Shown here piece by piece: positions 19,997 through 27,812 of a stretch of DNA of 46,705 nt (the stretch's first letter is position 1; each line of letters starts with the position of its first letter). Location: positions 1 to 46,705 of the forward strand of contig NZ_JACBYE010000035.1 of NCBI RefSeq assembly GCF_013415325.1, read 5' to 3'. A program made the position numbers and the translations under genes. The stretch comes from Sanguibacter inulinus. GTDB taxonomy: Bacteria; Actinomycetota; Actinomycetes; Actinomycetales; Cellulomonadaceae. The notes beneath the pieces are model-generated. The model was not told the origin of the DNA, made no database searches, and saw only the letters and a program-made list of their open reading frames with translations.

Positions 19997-20797
19997 TCAG
20001 TGCGTCTGGAACCCCACGGCCGAGAGCACGTGGTCGTGCAGGTGCCCGTTGGTCACAGCCGCGTTGCCGCCGAAGGGCCCGTCGACACCGGCGAGCGAGG
20101 TGAAGCGTCCACCGGCCTCGGTGACGATCGGCACGAGGGCCGCCATGTCGTACAGCTCGAGCTCGGGCTCGACGGCGATGTCCACGGCTCCCTCGGCGAC
20201 GAGCATGTAGGACCAGAAGTCCCCGTAGGCGCGGGTGCGCCACACCTGGCGCGAGAGGTCGAGGAAGTGCGGCAGCCGACCGCGCTCCTCCCACCCGCTC
20301 AGGCTCGAGTACGACATCGACGCGTCAGCGATGTCGCTGACACCGGAGACCCGCAGACGGGTGGCCGAGGACAGCGAACGGCCGGTCCACGCGCCGGTCC
20401 CGCGAGCGGCCCACCAGCGGCGCCCGAGCGCCGGGGCGCTGACGACACCCATGACGATGTCGTCGCCGTCGGCCAGCGCGATGAGGGTGGCCCAGACGGG
20501 GACCCCGCGCACGAAGTTCTTGGTGCCGTCGATCGGGTCGATGATCCACCGGCGCGCGCCGTGGCCCGTCGCCCCGAACTCCTCGCCGAGCACGGCGTCA
20601 CGGCCGCGTGACCTGCCGAGCTGCCCACGGATGATCTCCTCGGCGCTCTTGTCGGCGTCGGAGACGGGCGTGTGGTCGGGCTTCGACTCGACGTGCAGGT
20701 CGAGGGCCTTGAAGCGTGACATGGTCTGCGCGTCGACCTGGTCGGCGATCACGAGCGCGAGCCTGAGGTCGTCGTCGTACTGGGAGCGGGCGGTCAT
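19997..20797 (-). CDS. hisN: Histidinol-phosphatase, inositol monophosphatase family
   Basis: A 266-residue enzyme from the ATG at 20797; a GTG at 20806 is possible but less likely. Motifs of the Mg-dependent IMPase fold are GEEFG (metal-binding Glu), [12 protein letters not shown] (metal-binding DPIDGT) and [16 protein letters not shown] near the C-terminus. Actinobacterial members of this type act as histidinol-phosphatase in histidine synthesis; inositol-phosphatase activity cannot be excluded. A -10-like TACGGT (minus strand, 20805-20810) lies exactly 7 bases before the ATG with no Shine-Dalgarno sequence, which suggests a leaderless transcript. rsgA lies upstream on the same strand, separated by a hairpin. 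Confidence 0.88.
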   Translation of the reverse strand: MTARSQYDDDLRLALVIADQVDAQTMSRFKALDLHVESKPDHTPVSDADKSAEEIIRGQLGRSRGRDAVLGEEFGATGHGARRWIIDPIDGTKNFVRGVPVWATLIALADGDDIVMGVVSAPALGRRWWAARGTGAWTGRSLSSATRLRVSGVSDIADASMSYSSLSGWEERGRLPHFLDLSRQVWRTRAYGDFWSYMLVAEGAVDIAVEPELELYDMAALVPIVTEAGGRFTSLAGVDGPFGGNAAVTNGHLHDHVLSAVGFQTH

Positions 20798-20821
20798 GCC
20801 CCTCACCGTATCTCGTGAGGT

Positions 20822-20838
20822 CGCGGCGCTGCGCCGCG
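20822..20838 (-). terminator. Hairpin between rsgA and hisN
   Basis: A perfect 8-bp inverted repeat (CGCGGCGC-T-GCGCCGCG) lies 63 bases after the rsgA stop and 24 bases before the hisN start. It is a probable terminator of the aroA-rsgA transcript. Confidence 0.55.
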
Positions 20839-20901
20839 GCGCGCGTCTACCAGCAGGAGGTCACCAGCGGACGGCGCACCGGCTCGTGCCTGCGCGAGAC
20901 G

Positions 20902-21936
20902 TCAGCTGCGCGAGACCAGCAGCCTGCGGAAGGAGTCGAGCCGGGCAGCGCGGGCAGCCCGCACCTCGTCGTCGTCGGCGGCGGTGACCCAGTCGTCGAG
21001 CGCACAGTCTGGAGAGCCCTCGAGGTGGGTGCAGCCACGCGGGCACTCCTGGGCGACCTCGTCGAGGTCGTCGAAGGCCGTGAGCAGGTGCTCGATCTGC
21101 ACGTGGGCCAACCCGAAGGAGCGGACCCCTGGGGTGTCGATGACCCAGCCGCGGGCTCCGTCGTGCTCGGGCAGGCGCAGGGCGACCGCCGAGGTCGAGG
21201 TCTGGCGTCCGCGCCCGGTGACGTCGTTGACGACGCCTGTCGTGCGCATGGCACCGGGGACCAGGGCGTTGACGAGGGTCGACTTGCCGACCCCCGAGTG
21301 CCCGACGAACACCGAGGTCCGCCCCGAGAGCGCGTCGCGGACGGCGTCGAGCGGCGTGATCTCGCCCTCGTCGCCGCGGAAGGTCGTCACGACGGATACA
21401 CCGATCGGCTCGTAGAGGGAGCGCAGGGCGTCGGGGGAGGCGAGATCGGCCTTGGTGAGGCAGAGCAGGACGTCCATGCCGGCGTCGTAGGCGGCGACCA
21501 CGCAGCGGTCGATCATGCGGGTGCGGGGCTCGGGATCGGCCAGGGCGGTGACGATGACGAGCTGGTCGGCGTTCGCGACGATGATGCGCTCGTAGGGATC
21601 GGTGTCGTCGGCTGTGCGGCGCAGGACCGTGGTGCGCTCGGTGATCCGGACGATGCGGGCGAGGCTGCCCTCTTCTCCGGAGGTGTCACCCACGACGTCG
21701 ACCCTGTCGCCGCAGACGACACGCTGCCGGGTCAGCTCGCGTGCTTTCATCGCCGAGATCACGTGCTCGTCAGGCTGGTCCTCGTCGAGCAGGAGCGTGT
21801 AGCGGCCGCGGTCGACACCGGTGACGAGGCCCGAGACGGCGTCCTCGTGCTCGGGGCGCGTCTTGGTCCGTGGGCGCGAGCCCCGCTTGCTCGGACGGCT
21901 GTGGAAGTCGGACTCGTCGATCGGGCGTCGTCCCAC
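20902..21936 (-). CDS. rsgA: Ribosome small-subunit-dependent GTPase RsgA
   Basis: A 344-residue late 30S-assembly GTPase. The start is a GTG at 21936, five bases after the aroA stop. An OB-fold region (about 40-125) is followed by a circularly permuted GTPase domain: G4 LTKADL first, then G1 GHSGVGKST, a switch-like segment GRGRQTST, and G3 DTPGVRSFG. The C-terminal zinc motif is in CPRGCTHLEGSPDCALDDWV. RsgA checks the decoding centre of maturing 30S subunits and hydrolyses GTP when bound to them. Coupling with aroA is conserved in actinobacteria. Confidence 0.95.
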   Translation of the reverse strand: MGRRPIDESDFHSRPSKRGSRPRTKTRPEHEDAVSGLVTGVDRGRYTLLLDEDQPDEHVISAMKARELTRQRVVCGDRVDVVGDTSGEEGSLARIVRITERTTVLRRTADDTDPYERIIVANADQLVIVTALADPEPRTRMIDRCVVAAYDAGMDVLLCLTKADLASPDALRSLYEPIGVSVVTTFRGDEGEITPLDAVRDALSGRTSVFVGHSGVGKSTLVNALVPGAMRTTGVVNDVTGRGRQTSTSAVALRLPEHDGARGWVIDTPGVRSFGLAHVQIEHLLTAFDDLDEVAQECPRGCTHLEGSPDCALDDWVTAADDDEVRAARAARLDSFRRLLVSRS

Positions 21937-21941
21937 AGCGG

Positions 21942-23273
21942 TCAGGCTCCCGCGCCCTGTGCGGCGAGCATGCCGGACCACAGGTCGGTGAAACCGGGGA
22001 GGGTCTTGGCCGTCGTGCCGACGTTCTCGACCTGTACCCCGGGCACCCGCAGGCCGATGATCGCCCCCGCTGTCGCCATGCGGTGGTCGTGGTAGGTCTC
22101 GAAGACCCCGCCGTGCAGCGGGCGCGGGGTGATGACCAGACCGTCGCTCGTCTGCTCGGCCTGCCCGCCGAGACGGGTGATCTCGGTCGCGAGGGCCGCG
22201 AGACGGTCCGTCTCGTGCCCGCGCAGGTGCGCGATGCCGCGCAGCCGGCTGGGGGAGTCGGCGATCGCGGCGAGGGCGGCGATGGTCGGGGCGAGCTCGC
22301 CCGCGGCGTGCAGGTCGACGTCGATCCCGCGGACCTCGCCGGTGCCGGTGACCGCCAGGACGTCGCCCTCGAGGTGCGCGGAGCCGCCCATGCGGGTCAG
22401 CAGCTCGGCCATCATCGCGCCGGGCTGGGTGGTGGTCGCCGGCCACCCCGGGACGCGGACCGTGCCGCCGACCACGAGGGCTGCGGCGAGGAAGGGACCG
22501 GCGTTGGACAGGTCGGGCTCGACCCTGACGTCGCGCGCTGCGACTGGGCCCGGCGAGACCTGCCAGATCGCCGGTCGGGAGTCGTCGACGACCACGCCGG
22601 CCTCGCGCAGCAGCTCGACGGTCATGTCGATGTGCGGGATGCTCGGCAGCGTCGTGCCCGTGTGGCGCAGCGTGAGGCCCTGCTCGAAGCGCGCTGCGGC
22701 CAGCAGGAGACCGGAGACGAACTGGCTCGACGCGGAGGCGTCGACGTCGACCGACCCGCCGCGGACCGAGCCTGTGCCGTGGATGGTGAAGGGGAGCAGC
22801 CCACGCCCGCCGTCGTCGACGCGCACGCCGAGACCGCGGAGCCCGTCGAGGATCGGTCCCATCGGACGGACCCTGGCGCCCTCGTCGCCGTCGAGGGTCA
22901 CCCGGGCGCCGGAGAGCGCGGCGACAGCCGGGACGAAGCGCATGACGGTGCCGGCCAGCCCGCAGTCGACCGTGACGTCCCCGCTGACCGCGCCGGGGGT
23001 GATGTGCCACTCGCTCGGGCTCTCGCCCTCGACCACGGTCGCACCGAGGGAGCGGAGCGCTGCGACCATGAGGTCGGTGTCGCGGCTGCGCAGCGCGCCG
23101 CGCAGGGTGCCCGGGCCGTCGGCGAGCGCGGCGAGCACCAGGAACCGGTTGGTGAGCGACTTCGAGCCGGGGACCTCGACCGTCGCGTCGAGCCGGCCGG
23201 GGGCTGCTGCCAGGGTCGGCGCAGCCCAGAGGTCGGCGTGCTCGGCGGGGCTCGTCGTGGGGGTGCTCGTCAT
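21942..23273 (-). CDS. aroA: 3-phosphoshikimate 1-carboxyvinyltransferase (EPSP synthase)
   Basis: A 443-residue EPSP synthase, which joins shikimate 3-phosphate and phosphoenolpyruvate in the aromatic amino-acid pathway. Family motifs seen are [19 protein letters not shown] near residue 35, the [17 protein letters not shown] segment, [12 protein letters not shown], and [15 protein letters not shown] near the C-terminus. The ATG at 23273 gives a normal length. A -10-like TAACCT (minus strand, 23281-23286) lies 7 bases before this ATG without a ribosome site, so the transcript may be leaderless. The doxX-like gene terminator sits only 16 bases upstream. Confidence 0.96.
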   Translation of the reverse strand: MTSTPTTSPAEHADLWAAPTLAAAPGRLDATVEVPGSKSLTNRFLVLAALADGPGTLRGALRSRDTDLMVAALRSLGATVVEGESPSEWHITPGAVSGDVTVDCGLAGTVMRFVPAVAALSGARVTLDGDEGARVRPMGPILDGLRGLGVRVDDGGRGLLPFTIHGTGSVRGGSVDVDASASSQFVSGLLLAAARFEQGLTLRHTGTTLPSIPHIDMTVELLREAGVVVDDSRPAIWQVSPGPVAARDVRVEPDLSNAGPFLAAALVVGGTVRVPGWPATTTQPGAMMAELLTRMGGSAHLEGDVLAVTGTGEVRGIDVDLHAAGELAPTIAALAAIADSPSRLRGIAHLRGHETDRLAALATEITRLGGQAEQTSDGLVITPRPLHGGVFETYHDHRMATAGAIIGLRVPGVQVENVGTTAKTLPGFTDLWSGMLAAQGAGA

Positions 23274-23289
23274 GGTCCCCAGGTTATGG

Positions 23290-23330
23290 CACCGGGTGCC
23301 GAGACCGTGAAGCGGTCTCGGCACCCGGTG
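23290..23330 (-). terminator. Terminator of the DoxX-like gene, immediately before aroA
   Basis: A perfect 18-bp stem (arms 23290-23307 and 23313-23330, loop TGAAG). It ends 16 bases before the aroA ATG and directly abuts its -10-like box, so it overlaps where an aroA -35 would be. Confidence 0.85.
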
Positions 23331-23369
23331 GCGTGCGAGGGCCCCGCGGACGGGGCTGAAGAGCTGGGG

Positions 23370-23927
23370 TCAGTCAGGGGTGACCGCGTCGACGACCTTC
23401 GTCTTGGCGGAGGACGCCGCCTTGCTCACCTTCGCGACCCGCGCTGCGCGCGCAGCCGTGGTCTCCTTGGCGGCCTTGATCGCAGCGTGCTTGTCGCGGG
23501 CGTTCTCGATCCGCCACGACATGCCGGGACGCCCCTCGGTGTCGACGCCGGCGAGCAGCGCAGCGCCGAGGGCGCCGAGCCTGCGGACGAACCGCTCCGT
23601 CCGCACGGAGCGGGAGACCGGGCCGGAGGTGAAGGGCTGGTCGGCGAGGGCGACCGGGACCGTCAGTGCGGCGAGGAACAGGGCCGAGCGGCGCGGTGCG
23701 CGACCCGTGGCCATCGACACGGCGGCGGCGACGGTGAGCGCGCCGTGCACGCGGACGGCGGTCTTGAGCTGGTTCTCCGTGAGCGGGGCCTGGCCGATCC
23801 GGGAGGTGACCTGGTCGGCCGGACCGCGCGCCGCCACGGCGTGCGCCGCAGGGTGGCGGAGGGCGTCGAGGCCGTCGTGCACGAACCAGGTGGCCAGCAG
23901 GGGTCGGGCGATCTTGCGCAGCAGCAT
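23370..23927 (-). CDS. DoxX family membrane protein
   Basis: A 185-residue protein with the DoxX pattern: [25 protein letters not shown] at the start, then about four hydrophobic helices (around 8-25, 62-82, 84-98 and 112-125). The cytoplasmic tail is rich in Ala and Lys ([23 protein letters not shown]). GAGGAG lies 9-10 bases upstream of the ATG. DoxX proteins are small membrane proteins linked in some actinobacteria to thiol and superoxide defence; being divergent from sigR makes a redox link conceivable, but no SigR-type promoter was seen on its strand. Confidence 0.8.
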   Translation of the reverse strand: MLLRKIARPLLATWFVHDGLDALRHPAAHAVAARGPADQVTSRIGQAPLTENQLKTAVRVHGALTVAAAVSMATGRAPRRSALFLAALTVPVALADQPFTSGPVSRSVRTERFVRRLGALGAALLAGVDTEGRPGMSWRIENARDKHAAIKAAKETTAARAARVAKVSKAASSAKTKVVDAVTPD

Positions 23928-24103
23928 CGGTGGGTCTCCTCACGACCAGGGTCCGGCAGGTCCCGCTGTGCCCGGCCGGGAGCAGCTGGTCCAGCAGGTC
24001 CCGCGGGGTCTCGCAGGTGCTGGCGCCGGGGTCGGCGCCGTCTGGCTCCGACTCTATCGCCGGACGTGGGCGGACGCTGCGCGAGGGCGTCGCAGAGGCG
24101 ACC

Positions 24104-24130
24104 GGGAATGCGTGCGGCCGCAGTCGTGTT
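24104..24130 (+). promoter_or_regulatory. SigR-type autoregulatory promoter of sigR
   Basis: GGGAAT (24104-24109), 18 bases, then GTT (24128-24130) matches the known Streptomyces SigR consensus GGGAAY-N18-GTT. It lies about 95 bases before the ATG of sigR. A transcript from here would start near 24137, just before an in-frame GTG at 24140. A second, vegetative-type -10 box (TAGGCT, 24210-24215) sits 8 bases before the ATG. Confidence 0.8.
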
Positions 24131-24223
24131 GACGCCCTCGTGACATGCGTACTGGAAGAGACGACGACCACCCGGGCTGCCCGTGCAGGCACCGGGGTGC
24201 CTGTGGGACTAGGCTCGGTCGTG

Positions 24224-24862
24224 ATGACTGAAGACACCCACCGCGCGCCCGAGGCCGAGGGCGACGCCGAACGGACCCGACGGTTCGAGCGTGACGCGCT
24301 CGCGCACCTCGACCAGCTGTACTCCGCCGCGCTGCGGATGACCCGCAACCCGAGCGACGCCGAGGACCTGGTCCAGGAGACCTTCGCCAAGGCCTTCGCG
24401 GCCTTCCACCAGTACAGGCCTGACACCAACCTCAAGGCCTGGCTGTACAGGATCCTGACCAACACCTTCATCAACACGTACCGCAAGAAGCAGCGCGAGC
24501 CCCAGCAGTCTGCTGCCGAGGACGTCGAGGACTGGCAGATCGCCCGGGCGGCGTCGCACACCTCGACGGGTCTGCGGTCGGCCGAGGCCGAGGCGCTCGA
24601 CAGGCTGCCGGACTCGGACGTCAAGCGGGCCCTCCAGGAGATCCCGGAGGACCGTCGCATCGCGGTGTACCTCGCGGACGTCGAGGGCTTCCCGTACAAG
24701 GAGATCGCCGAGATCATGGGCACGCCGATCGGCACCGTGATGTCGAGGCTGCACCGTGGGCGTGGCCAGCTGCGCGCGCTGCTGACGGACTACGCGGCCG
24801 ACCGGGGATTCGCAGGGGCAGACCGTACGGCAGGGACTACGAGCACGAAGGGGGAACGGTGA
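24224..24862 (+). CDS. sigR: ECF sigma factor SigR/SigH family
   Basis: A 212-residue ECF sigma factor of the SigR (ECF12) type that controls the thiol-oxidative stress response. Region 2 includes [23 protein letters not shown] and the -10-binding part [21 protein letters not shown]. Region 4 includes [28 protein letters not shown] followed by [15 protein letters not shown]. The ATG at 24224 is the standard start; GTG 24221 abuts it. The frame stays open upstream to GTG 24140, which would add 28 residues. The stop overlaps the rsrA GTG by four bases. Confidence 0.95.
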   Translation: MTEDTHRAPEAEGDAERTRRFERDALAHLDQLYSAALRMTRNPSDAEDLVQETFAKAFAAFHQYRPDTNLKAWLYRILTNTFINTYRKKQREPQQSAAEDVEDWQIARAASHTSTGLRSAEAEALDRLPDSDVKRALQEIPEDRRIAVYLADVEGFPYKEIAEIMGTPIGTVMSRLHRGRGQLRALLTDYAADRGFAGADRTAGTTSTKGER

Positions 24863-25101
24863 GAGACGACGACAGCTGCGACGAGGTGATGAAGCACCTC
24901 TTCGAGTTCCTGGACTCCGAGATGACCACCTCGGACGCCGAGAAGATGCGCGTGCACGTCGCCGAGTGCTCTCCGTGCCTCGCCGAGCTCGGCATCGACG
25001 AGATGGTCAAGCGCCTGCTCCGCCGCTCGTGCACCGAGCAGGCCCCCGAGCACCTGCGCGTGCGCATCCACACCCAGATCACGCTGCTCAGCGAGGGCTG
25101 A
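24859..25101 (+). CDS. rsrA: Zinc-containing anti-sigma factor RsrA
   Basis: An 80-residue anti-sigma factor of the ZAS family, co-translated with sigR (GTGA overlap). It has the zinc motif H33-x3-C37-x2-C40, an N-terminal Cys7 and a further Cys58. In S. coelicolor RsrA the equivalent N-terminal and motif cysteines form the trigger disulfide that expels zinc and releases SigR; here that pair would be Cys7 and Cys40. Length and neighbours fit the family exactly. A bidirectional terminator follows. Confidence 0.95.
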   Translation: MRDDDSCDEVMKHLFEFLDSEMTTSDAEKMRVHVAECSPCLAELGIDEMVKRLLRRSCTEQAPEHLRVRIHTQITLLSEG

Positions 25102-25206
25102 GCACCACCGGGCGAGCAGGCCCGCCGGTGCCTCGGCCGAGTCACGTGCGCACGTGACACGTCAGGCTGTACCGGAGCACCGGATCCGGGCGCTCACCCC
25201 CAGACG

Positions 25207-25246
25207 CACGAAGGGCCCCGTCACAGCTGCGACGGGGCCCTTCGTG
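25207..25246. terminator. Bidirectional terminator between rsrA and the bL37 gene
   Basis: A perfect 16-bp stem (arms 25207-25222 and 25231-25246, 8-base loop) lies between convergent genes, 105 bases after the rsrA stop and 14 bases after the bL37 stop on the other strand. Confidence 0.88.
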
Positions 25247-25260
25247 TACGTATCGACGAA

Positions 25261-25335
25261 TCAGGCGTTGGGACGCTTGCCGTGATTCGCTGCGCTGCCC
25301 TTACGGCTGCGACGCTTGCGTCCGCGCTTGCTCAT
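25261..25335 (-). CDS. Ribosomal protein bL37 (24 residues, AURKAIP1/COX24 type)
   Basis: A 24-residue, very basic protein: it starts MSKRGRKRRSRKGSA and ends ANHGKRPNA. This matches the small actinobacterial large-subunit protein bL37 described from mycobacterial ribosome structures, related to the AURKAIP1/COX24 domain. An AGGGAG ribosome site is 6-7 bases before the ATG. It lies next to sigR-rsrA, a common actinobacterial arrangement. It is easy to miss because of its length. Confidence 0.88.
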   Translation of the reverse strand: MSKRGRKRRSRKGSAANHGKRPNA

Positions 25336-25395
25336 GGTTACTCCCTGACGTCGAAGGACTGGTTGGTCGCGCGCGACAGCGCACGAGCCTCGTCT

Positions 25396-25413
25396 CTATG
25401 GTCCCACACATAG
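25396..25413. promoter_or_regulatory. Dyad in the bL37-pilT divergent gap
   Basis: CTATG-N8-CATAG in the 164-base gap between the bL37 gene (minus) and pilT (plus), in a locally A/T-richer stretch. It could be part of a promoter or operator for either gene; no clear -35/-10 pair was found. Confidence 0.3.
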
Positions 25414-25499
25414 GACAGTGCCTCGAACCCGGGCGTGGCGGTGGCTGTCACCTGCCCTCGTGCCTCAAGTCTCGCTGCGCTCCTGCCGATGGATCGCAC

Positions 25500-26588
25500 G
25501 TGAGCGAAACGCGCCAGTCCGTCATCCCGCTGCTCCACGCCCTCGCGAGCACCGGAGCCTCCGACCTGCACTGCAAGGTCGGCTCCTCGCCGCGCGTCAG
25601 GGTCGACGGGCGGCTGCGCAAGCTGCAGGTCGTCCCGCTCGAGCCCGCCGACACCCTGTCGATGCTCGCCGAGGTGCTCCCCGACTCCTTCCTGAGCGAC
25701 TTCGAGCGCAACCACGAGGCGGACTTCGCCTATCAGCTCGACGGCGTGGGCCGGTTCCGCGTGAACGCCTACCAGGCCCGCGGGCACGTCGGGCTCGTGC
25801 TGCGCCGCGTGACCGAGGGGACGGTGTCGCTCTCCGAGCTCGGGCTGCCCGAGATCGTCGGGGAGCTCGCCCTGGAACCCCGAGGCCTCGTCCTCGTCAC
25901 CGGACCGACAGGCTCGGGCAAGACGACGACCCTCGCCTCGATGGTCGACCTCATCAACACGCTCCGCGAGGTCAACATCATCTCGATCGAAGACCCGATC
26001 GAGGTGCTCCACGAGGACAAGAAGGCGATCATCTCCCAGCGGGAGGTCCGCCACGACACCAACGACTTCGGCTCGGCCCTGCGCGCGGCCATGCGCCAGG
26101 ACCCCGACGTGATCCTCGTCGGCGAGATGCGCGACTCCGAGACCGTGCGGGCTGCGCTCGCGGCGGCCGAGACCGGGCACCTCGTCATGTCGACCCTGCA
26201 CACCATCGACGCGCAGGAGACCGTCAACCGGGTGGTCGACTTCTTCCCGCCGCACGAGCAGACGCAGGTCCGTGCCGCGCTGTCGCAGTCGCTGCGCGGG
26301 GTCGTCTCGCAGCGGCTCGTGCGCCGGGCGGACACCGCCGGGCGCCGGGTGGTCTGCGAGGTCATGGTCAACACGGGACGCACGGCCGAGGCGATCGTCG
26401 ACCCTGCGAACAACCCGCCGCTGCTCGACCTCATCGCCGACGGCGGCTACTACAAGATGCAGACCTTCGACCAGCACCTCTTCGACCTGGTCCGCGACGG
26501 TGTGGTCAGCTACGAGGACGCGTGCGCCGTCGCGACGAACCCGCAGGACCTCACGGTCGAGCTGCGCGGTGCTGGTCTGATCGGCTGA
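25500..26588 (+). CDS. pilT: PilT-type twitching motility ATPase
   Basis: A 362-residue secretion/retraction ATPase. The GTG at 25500 gives the usual start, (M)SETRQSVIPLLHALASTGASDLHCKVG, though the ribosome site is weak. The N-terminal PAS-like domain (1 to about 115) is followed by the ATPase core: Walker A TGPTGSGKTTTLASM, Asp box IEDPIEVLH, Walker B AMRQDPDVILVGEMRDSET and His box STLHTIDAQETVNRVVDFF. PilT hexamers pull back type IV pili. No pilus subunit, PilB or PilC gene is in the window, so any pilus genes must be elsewhere. Confidence 0.93.
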   Translation: MSETRQSVIPLLHALASTGASDLHCKVGSSPRVRVDGRLRKLQVVPLEPADTLSMLAEVLPDSFLSDFERNHEADFAYQLDGVGRFRVNAYQARGHVGLVLRRVTEGTVSLSELGLPEIVGELALEPRGLVLVTGPTGSGKTTTLASMVDLINTLREVNIISIEDPIEVLHEDKKAIISQREVRHDTNDFGSALRAAMRQDPDVILVGEMRDSETVRAALAAAETGHLVMSTLHTIDAQETVNRVVDFFPPHEQTQVRAALSQSLRGVVSQRLVRRADTAGRRVVCEVMVNTGRTAEAIVDPANNPPLLDLIADGGYYKMQTFDQHLFDLVRDGVVSYEDACAVATNPQDLTVELRGAGLIG

Positions 26589-26612
26589 GGTCGCCGCCCT
26601 GCGGTAGGGGCG

Positions 26613-26662
26613 GGCCGGGCCGGGGCCGGCGAGCGCCGCGTGCGCGGCGTCGACGCGCCCGG
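26613..26662 (+). terminator. Probable terminator after pilT
   Basis: A G/C-rich region after the pilT stop with an inner hairpin CGCCGC / GCGGCG (around 26635-26650) and flanking GGCC-rich arms that can lengthen the stem. The exact structure is ambiguous. Confidence 0.45.
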
Positions 26663-26707
26663 CCTGCCCTGCGCGACCGCCTCCGTCAGACTGCCGCGAG
26701 ACGGCTC

Positions 26708-26758
26708 TTGACACCGCCCGCAGACCGCCCCTACCTTTCAGTCATACGATTAACCGAC
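26708..26758 (+). promoter_or_regulatory. Promoter and candidate LacI operator of the sugar locus
   Basis: TTGACA (26708-26713), 18 bases, then TACCTT (26732-26737) is the clearest housekeeping-type promoter in the window. Directly downstream, around the expected start site, GTCATACGATTAACCGAC (26741-26758) is A/T-rich and has outer GTC/GAC symmetry. Its minus strand contains the half-site TTAATCG followed by TATGA, which resembles LacI-family half-operators. Repression by the LacI regulator encoded next is the natural guess. Confidence 0.6.
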
Positions 26759-26774
26759 TCGATGGAGAGCAGCG

Positions 26775-27812
26775 ATGGTGCGACGTACCCAGCCCGTGAC
26801 GATGAAGGATGTCGCGGAGCGTGCAGGCGTCTCGCAGGCCACGGTCTCGCTCGTCCTCAACCGCGTGCACGGCAGCAGGGTCGCCGACGCCACCCGGGCC
26901 CGGGTCATGGACGCTGTGCGCGACCTCGAGTACCGCACGAACGCCTTCGCCAAGTCTTTGCGCAGCGGCGAGTCCGGGATGATCGGCTTCATCTCCGACG
27001 AGGTCGCGAGCTCGCCCTTCGCAGGAGAGCTCCTCAAGGGCGCGCAGCTCTTGGCGTGGGAGACCGGCAACGTGATCCTGGGGGTCGACACCTTCGGCGA
27101 CCCCGGGCTCGAGGCTGCGGCGGTCGACACGATGCTGTCCTACAGGGTGCGGGGCGTCGTGTACGCGTCGATGTTCCACAGGGTGGTCGACGTGCCCGAG
27201 GGTCTCGCCGGCGTCCCGACCGTGGTCGTCAACGCCCAGGACCGTGCCGGGAGGGTCCCGAGCGTCTTCCCTGACGAAGAGCTCGGCGGCTACACGGCGA
27301 CCCGGCACCTGGTCGAGGCCGGTCATACCCGGATCGCGATGATCAACATCCAGTCACCGGACAGCACGCTGCCTGCGGGGATCGGACGTCTCGCCGGCTA
27401 CCGCCGGGCCCTCGACGAGGCCGGGATCGCCGAGCGGCCGGACTGGGTCCGCTACGGCACCGGGATCGTCGAGGACGGGCTCGCCCTCACCACGGAGCTC
27501 ATGTCCGCACCCGACCGTCCCACAGCGATCTTCTGCGGGAACGACCGCACGGCCTGGGGTGCCTACAGAGCCCTCGAGAGGCTCGGCCTGAGGACCCCGC
27601 AGGACTGCTCGATCGTCGGTTTCGACAACCACCAGATGGTCGCCCCCTATCTCGACCCGGGGCTCACGACGCTCGAGCTCCCGTACGAGCAGATGGCCAC
27701 CACGGCCGTCGAGATCCTTCTCTCTGGCGCTCCGGACACCGCCGGTGCGCATCCCGTCGAGTGCTCGCTGATCTCTCGTGGATCGGTGACCGAGGCAAAG
27801 GTGCCCGCATGA
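26775..27812 (+). CDS. LacI family transcriptional regulator
   Basis: A 345-residue sugar-responsive repressor with a GGAGAG ribosome site 6 bases upstream. The N-terminal helix-turn-helix and hinge helix read MKDVAERAGVSQATVSLVLN (residues 10-29) and then RVMDAVRDLEYRTNAFAKSLRSG. The rest is a periplasmic-binding-protein-like sensor domain (about 65-340) with IFCGNDRTAWGAYRALERLG and DCSIVGFDNH. The stop overlaps the next permease start (ATGA), so the regulator is the first gene of the operon it probably controls. The ligand is likely a fructose-containing sugar, judged from the GH32 gene downstream. Confidence 0.93.
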   Translation: MVRRTQPVTMKDVAERAGVSQATVSLVLNRVHGSRVADATRARVMDAVRDLEYRTNAFAKSLRSGESGMIGFISDEVASSPFAGELLKGAQLLAWETGNVILGVDTFGDPGLEAAAVDTMLSYRVRGVVYASMFHRVVDVPEGLAGVPTVVVNAQDRAGRVPSVFPDEELGGYTATRHLVEAGHTRIAMINIQSPDSTLPAGIGRLAGYRRALDEAGIAERPDWVRYGTGIVEDGLALTTELMSAPDRPTAIFCGNDRTAWGAYRALERLGLRTPQDCSIVGFDNHQMVAPYLDPGLTTLELPYEQMATTAVEILLSGAPDTAGAHPVECSLISRGSVTEAKVPA

